Assembly (NCBI GenBank): GCA_017963875.1
Contig: JAGCTA010000319.1
Location: 1 to 14,262, forward strand
Origin: Victivallales bacterium
GTDB lineage: Bacteria; Verrucomicrobiota; Lentisphaeria; Oligosphaerales; Oligosphaeraceae
Direction: 5' to 3'
DNA length: 14,262 nt
The notes beneath the pieces were generated by a model. That model did not search any database and was not told the DNA's origin. It saw nothing but the letters and a program-made list of their open reading frames with translations. The position numbers were made by a program, and so were the translations under genes. Shown here piece after piece: positions 14,217-14,262 of the stretch; positions within the stretch are counted from its first letter, which is position 1; each line of letters opens with the position of its first letter.

Positions 14217-14262
14217 CACTCGAGTTGCTCTTCCTTTTCATTTTTGGTCATGTTTGTTTTAT

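Overview
The window looks like bacterial chromosome from the PVC superphylum (Planctomycetota, Verrucomicrobiota, Chlamydiota, Lentisphaerota, Kiritimatiellota). The best single marker is a 51-residue basic protein on the minus strand (11932-12087). It reads like the small basic protein family that, from memory, is restricted to PVC bacteria (TIGR04137). A Lentisphaerota, Kiritimatiellota or Verrucomicrobiota member fits best, but the phylum cannot be settled from this sequence alone.

Left part (1-1543): three plus-strand genes of unknown function. The first carries HEAT/LRV-like helical repeats and is open at the window edge. The second and third share a short N-terminal helical module.

Central operon (1549-9532): a strong sigma-70-like promoter (TTGACA, 17 bp, TATATT) is followed by five co-directional genes. 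They are a 7-TM SPFH protein with a His/Glu-rich insert, an HflC-like SPFH protein, an HflK-like SPFH protein, a P1B-like P-type ATPase whose ion-site CPC motif is replaced by Val-Pro-Ala, and an ABC-2-type ATPase with a long charged tail. Intrinsic-terminator-like hairpins close the unit. I read it as one membrane machine: three SPFH proteins forming a scaffold around an unusual cation pump, with a possible metal-sensing insert. This is the best candidate for an undescribed system here. The functional link is inferred from gene order.

Right part (9533-14262): a two-gene operon (D-2-hydroxyacid dehydrogenase and a WaaP/LPS-kinase-like protein, overlapping by ATGA), two small minus-strand genes, and a putative lipoprotein. 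Between them lie four copies (A-D) of a non-coding element of about 174-224 bp. It has terminal inverted repeats and three internal hairpins, nearly all with GAA triloops. Three copies have recognisable 8-bp flanking direct repeats (8/8, 7/8 and 6/8 matches), so it looks like a MITE moved by an absent transposase. The window ends in a 98-bp structure bounded by 17-bp perfect inverted repeats, next to an 18-bp palindrome. I saw no tRNA, rRNA or CRISPR array.
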